From: Anaerostipes caccae L1-92
GTDB taxonomy: Bacteria > Bacillota > Clostridia > Lachnospirales > Lachnospiraceae
DNA: 64,000 bases
Assembly: GCF_014467075.1 (NCBI RefSeq)
Contig: NZ_AP023027.1
Span: forward strand, 2,297,501 to 2,361,500
Reading direction: 5' to 3'
The translations under genes were made by a program, and so were the position numbers. This document shows, in pieces, positions 62,756-64,000 of this stretch. Under the pieces are notes generated by a model that saw only the letters and a program-made list of their open reading frames with translations, had not been told where the DNA came from and did not search any database. Positions within the stretch are counted from its first letter, which is position 1. Each line of letters opens with the position of its first letter.

Positions 62756-63019
62756 TTATTCTTCTTCCTCTTTTGCAGATAACTTTATATCATCTTCATC
62801 TTCAAAGAAATCATCATCAAAATCGTCATCGAAATCATCGTCAAAGTCTTCCATGTAATCTGGAGTCAAATACTTGTAGACTGCATACGCAATCCCTGCC
62901 ACTGCTGCGATTGCACCGATGATTGCCAGAGCCCAGACAATTTTATTATCATCTTTGTCTTTCTTGTGCATAATGTCTGATACTTTTGCCGCGCTTAGTA
63001 AATCGTCAAAACTTTTCAT
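62756..63019 (-). CDS. small membrane protein with acidic repeat tail
   Basis: An 87-residue protein with one membrane segment (about 27-48, IVWALAIIGAIAAVAGIAYA), then a tail built from repeated DFDDD units and ending EEEE, which may bind metal. I do not know its function; similar single-pass proteins with acidic tails are seen in clostridia. The ATG at 63019 is chosen by spacing to AAAGGGTG; an ATG three codons upstream is too close. Adjacent to pcrA, with its own terminator. Confidence 0.72.
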   Translation of the reverse strand: MKSFDDLLSAAKVSDIMHKKDKDDNKIVWALAIIGAIAAVAGIAYAVYKYLTPDYMEDFDDDFDDDFDDDFFEDEDDIKLSAKEEEE

Positions 63020-63087
63020 GTCATTCACCCTTTCTTATGTGTTTTTTTTATTATATCACTTATCCCGTTTCATTACTAATCTTTTTT

Positions 63088-64000
63088 CTAATTTTGCTCG
63101 GTTTTCTTTAATTTTGCAAAGGAAGCAAACATCTTTTTTACACCGTGTTTATCGAAGTCTACCGTGACCTCATAGTCACGGCCTCCGGAGACGATTTCCA
63201 TGACAGTGCCCTGGCCGAATTTGATATGGCTCACTCGGTCACCTTTTCCATAAGAGAGCGACTCTGCCTTTGGTTCTGCAAATTGATGTTTTTGGAACGG
63301 TTTTCTGAACTGAGTCCTCCGGTTGGATGAAAAAATATCATGATCCGGCCGCTTATCATTCAAATTAACGCCGTAATCCAGCTTTAAAAGTTCCTGCGGG
63401 ATCTCATCAATGAAACGGGACACCTTGTTAAACTGAGTTCTTCCCTGCATCATTCTGCGCTTTGCAGCGCTCAGATAAAGGCGCTCTTTGGCTCTGGTAA
63501 TGCCCACATAACAAAGCCTCCGCTCCTCCTCCAGTTCTTCCTGGTCTTCAGAAATTATGGTCATATAACTTGGGAAAATTCCGTCCTCCATTCCGCTGAT
63601 GAATACATAAGGGAACTCCAGCCCTTTTGCACTGTGGAGCGTCATGAGAATGACCCTGTTGTCTGAATCTTCCAGACTGTCGATATCTGCTACCAGAGCG
63701 ATTTCCTCAAGCAGCCCCGAAAGTGTGGGTTCCTCCGCAGTCTCTTCATAGGCAACGATTTTGTTCAGAAGTTCATTAATGTTTTCTATTCTGGCCATGG
63801 CCTCTTCCGTTCCCTCGGCCTCAAGACCGGTTACGTACCCTGTCTCCTCCAAAATATAGTGAAACAGGTCTTCAAGACTTCCCTTCTGTGCCTGTTCCCT
63901 AAAGTCTGCGATCAGTTCTGAAAACTTTTCGATCTTTCTCTTTGCATTGGCAAGAGATTCTATCTGTCTTGCCTGAAAGCATGCATCCAGGAACCCTATA
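63088..64000 (-). CDS. pcrA: ATP-dependent DNA helicase PcrA/UvrD, C-terminal part
   Basis: The window holds the last 304 or so codons of a UvrD/PcrA-type helicase; the frame is open to the right edge. Motifs V and VI are visible: LMTLHSAKGLEFPYVF and ERRLCYVGITRAKERL. A linker and a C-terminal Tudor-like RNAP-interacting region follow (RVSHIKFGQGTVMEI). It acts in replication restart and transcription-coupled repair. The 5' end is beyond the window. Confidence 0.95.
   Translation of the reverse strand, partial: IGFLDACFQARQIESLANAKRKIEKFSELIADFREQAQKGSLEDLFHYILEETGYVTGLEAEGTEEAMARIENINELLNKIVAYEETAEEPTLSGLLEEIALVADIDSLEDSDNRVILMTLHSAKGLEFPYVFISGMEDGIFPSYMTIISEDQEELEEERRLCYVGITRAKERLYLSAAKRRMMQGRTQFNKVSRFIDEIPQELLKLDYGVNLNDKRPDHDIFSSNRRTQFRKPFQKHQFAEPKAESLSYGKGDRVSHIKFGQGTVMEIVSGGRDYEVTVDFDKHGVKKMFASFAKLKKTEQN

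Overview
The window reads as chromosomal DNA of an anaerobic, spore-forming, low-to-moderate G+C Clostridium relative, most likely a Lachnospiraceae member of the Anaerostipes/Blautia type. The evidence is a small acid-soluble spore protein, YtfJ/GerW and SpoVB-like sporulation proteins, sigma-H, a cys T-box, clostridial IscR-IscS-IscU, a 2-hydroxyacyl-CoA dehydratase activase and F-type ATPase genes. The genus is inferred from gene content alone. Most genes lie on the minus strand. I saw no prophage, insertion sequence, CRISPR array or rRNA; this is mainly housekeeping chromosome.

Layout. 0-0.7 kb: end of an ascorbate-type PTS operon (IIA, IIB). 0.9-6 kb: SASP, acylphosphatase, recG, fatty-acid-kinase-like fakA, Asp23 protein and divergent rpmB. 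6-12 kb: ytfI/ytfJ sporulation pair with two small unknown proteins, pyruvate kinase, a rhomboid-like membrane protein with zinc ribbon, CorA and a LysM protein. 12-16.2 kb: a giant 1404-residue activase/dehydratase protein. 16.4-20.3 kb: a LysR regulator, a C-GCAxxG-C-C protein, an autoregulated GntR(YtrA)-ABC operon and a lipoprotein. 20.3-28.9 kb: hisF-hisH with a Sir2-like protein, a two-component system, DUF368 transporter, HAD phosphatase, CmpB-like membrane protein and mnmA. 28.9-32.4 kb: iscU-iscS-iscR and divergent spoVB-like flippase. 32.5-39.8 kb: NupNOPQ-like nucleoside ABC transporter, trpS, ACT protein and a RelE-type toxin-antitoxin pair. 40-46.8 kb: tRNA-Thr, phosphoesterase, the conserved cysE-cysS-mrnC-rlmB-sigH block under a Cys T-box, and an ABC-2 exporter. 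46.9-48.8 kb: bioB-bioY under a BirA operator. 48.9-52 kb: an HPr-like protein without the catalytic histidine and a BvgS-like hybrid kinase. 52.1-55 kb: a P-type ATPase behind a yybP-ykoY (Mn2+) riboswitch. 55-61.3 kb: the complete atpBEFHAGDC operon. 61.7-62.5 kb: seven-tRNA operon. 62.7-64 kb: an acidic-tailed membrane protein and the C-terminal part of pcrA.

Regulation is unusually readable. There are sigma-A-type promoters (TTGACA-N17-TATACT class) for atp, bioB, the T-box, the riboswitch, iscR, tRNAs and the GntR operon; a sigma-E-like promoter in front of the SpoVB-like gene; BirA, IscR and YtrA-type operators; one T-box; one Mn2+ riboswitch; and many intrinsic terminators. Less explained are a repeated intergenic element following terminators at about 44.7 and 62.7 kb, a duplicated G+C-rich hairpin at 19.8 and 44.7 kb, a candidate small transcript at 61.5 kb, and several odd proteins (histidine-less HPr, rhomboid-like zinc-ribbon protein, Sir2-like protein beside hisHF). 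I did not find a clear new multi-gene system; the strongest leads are these smaller items.
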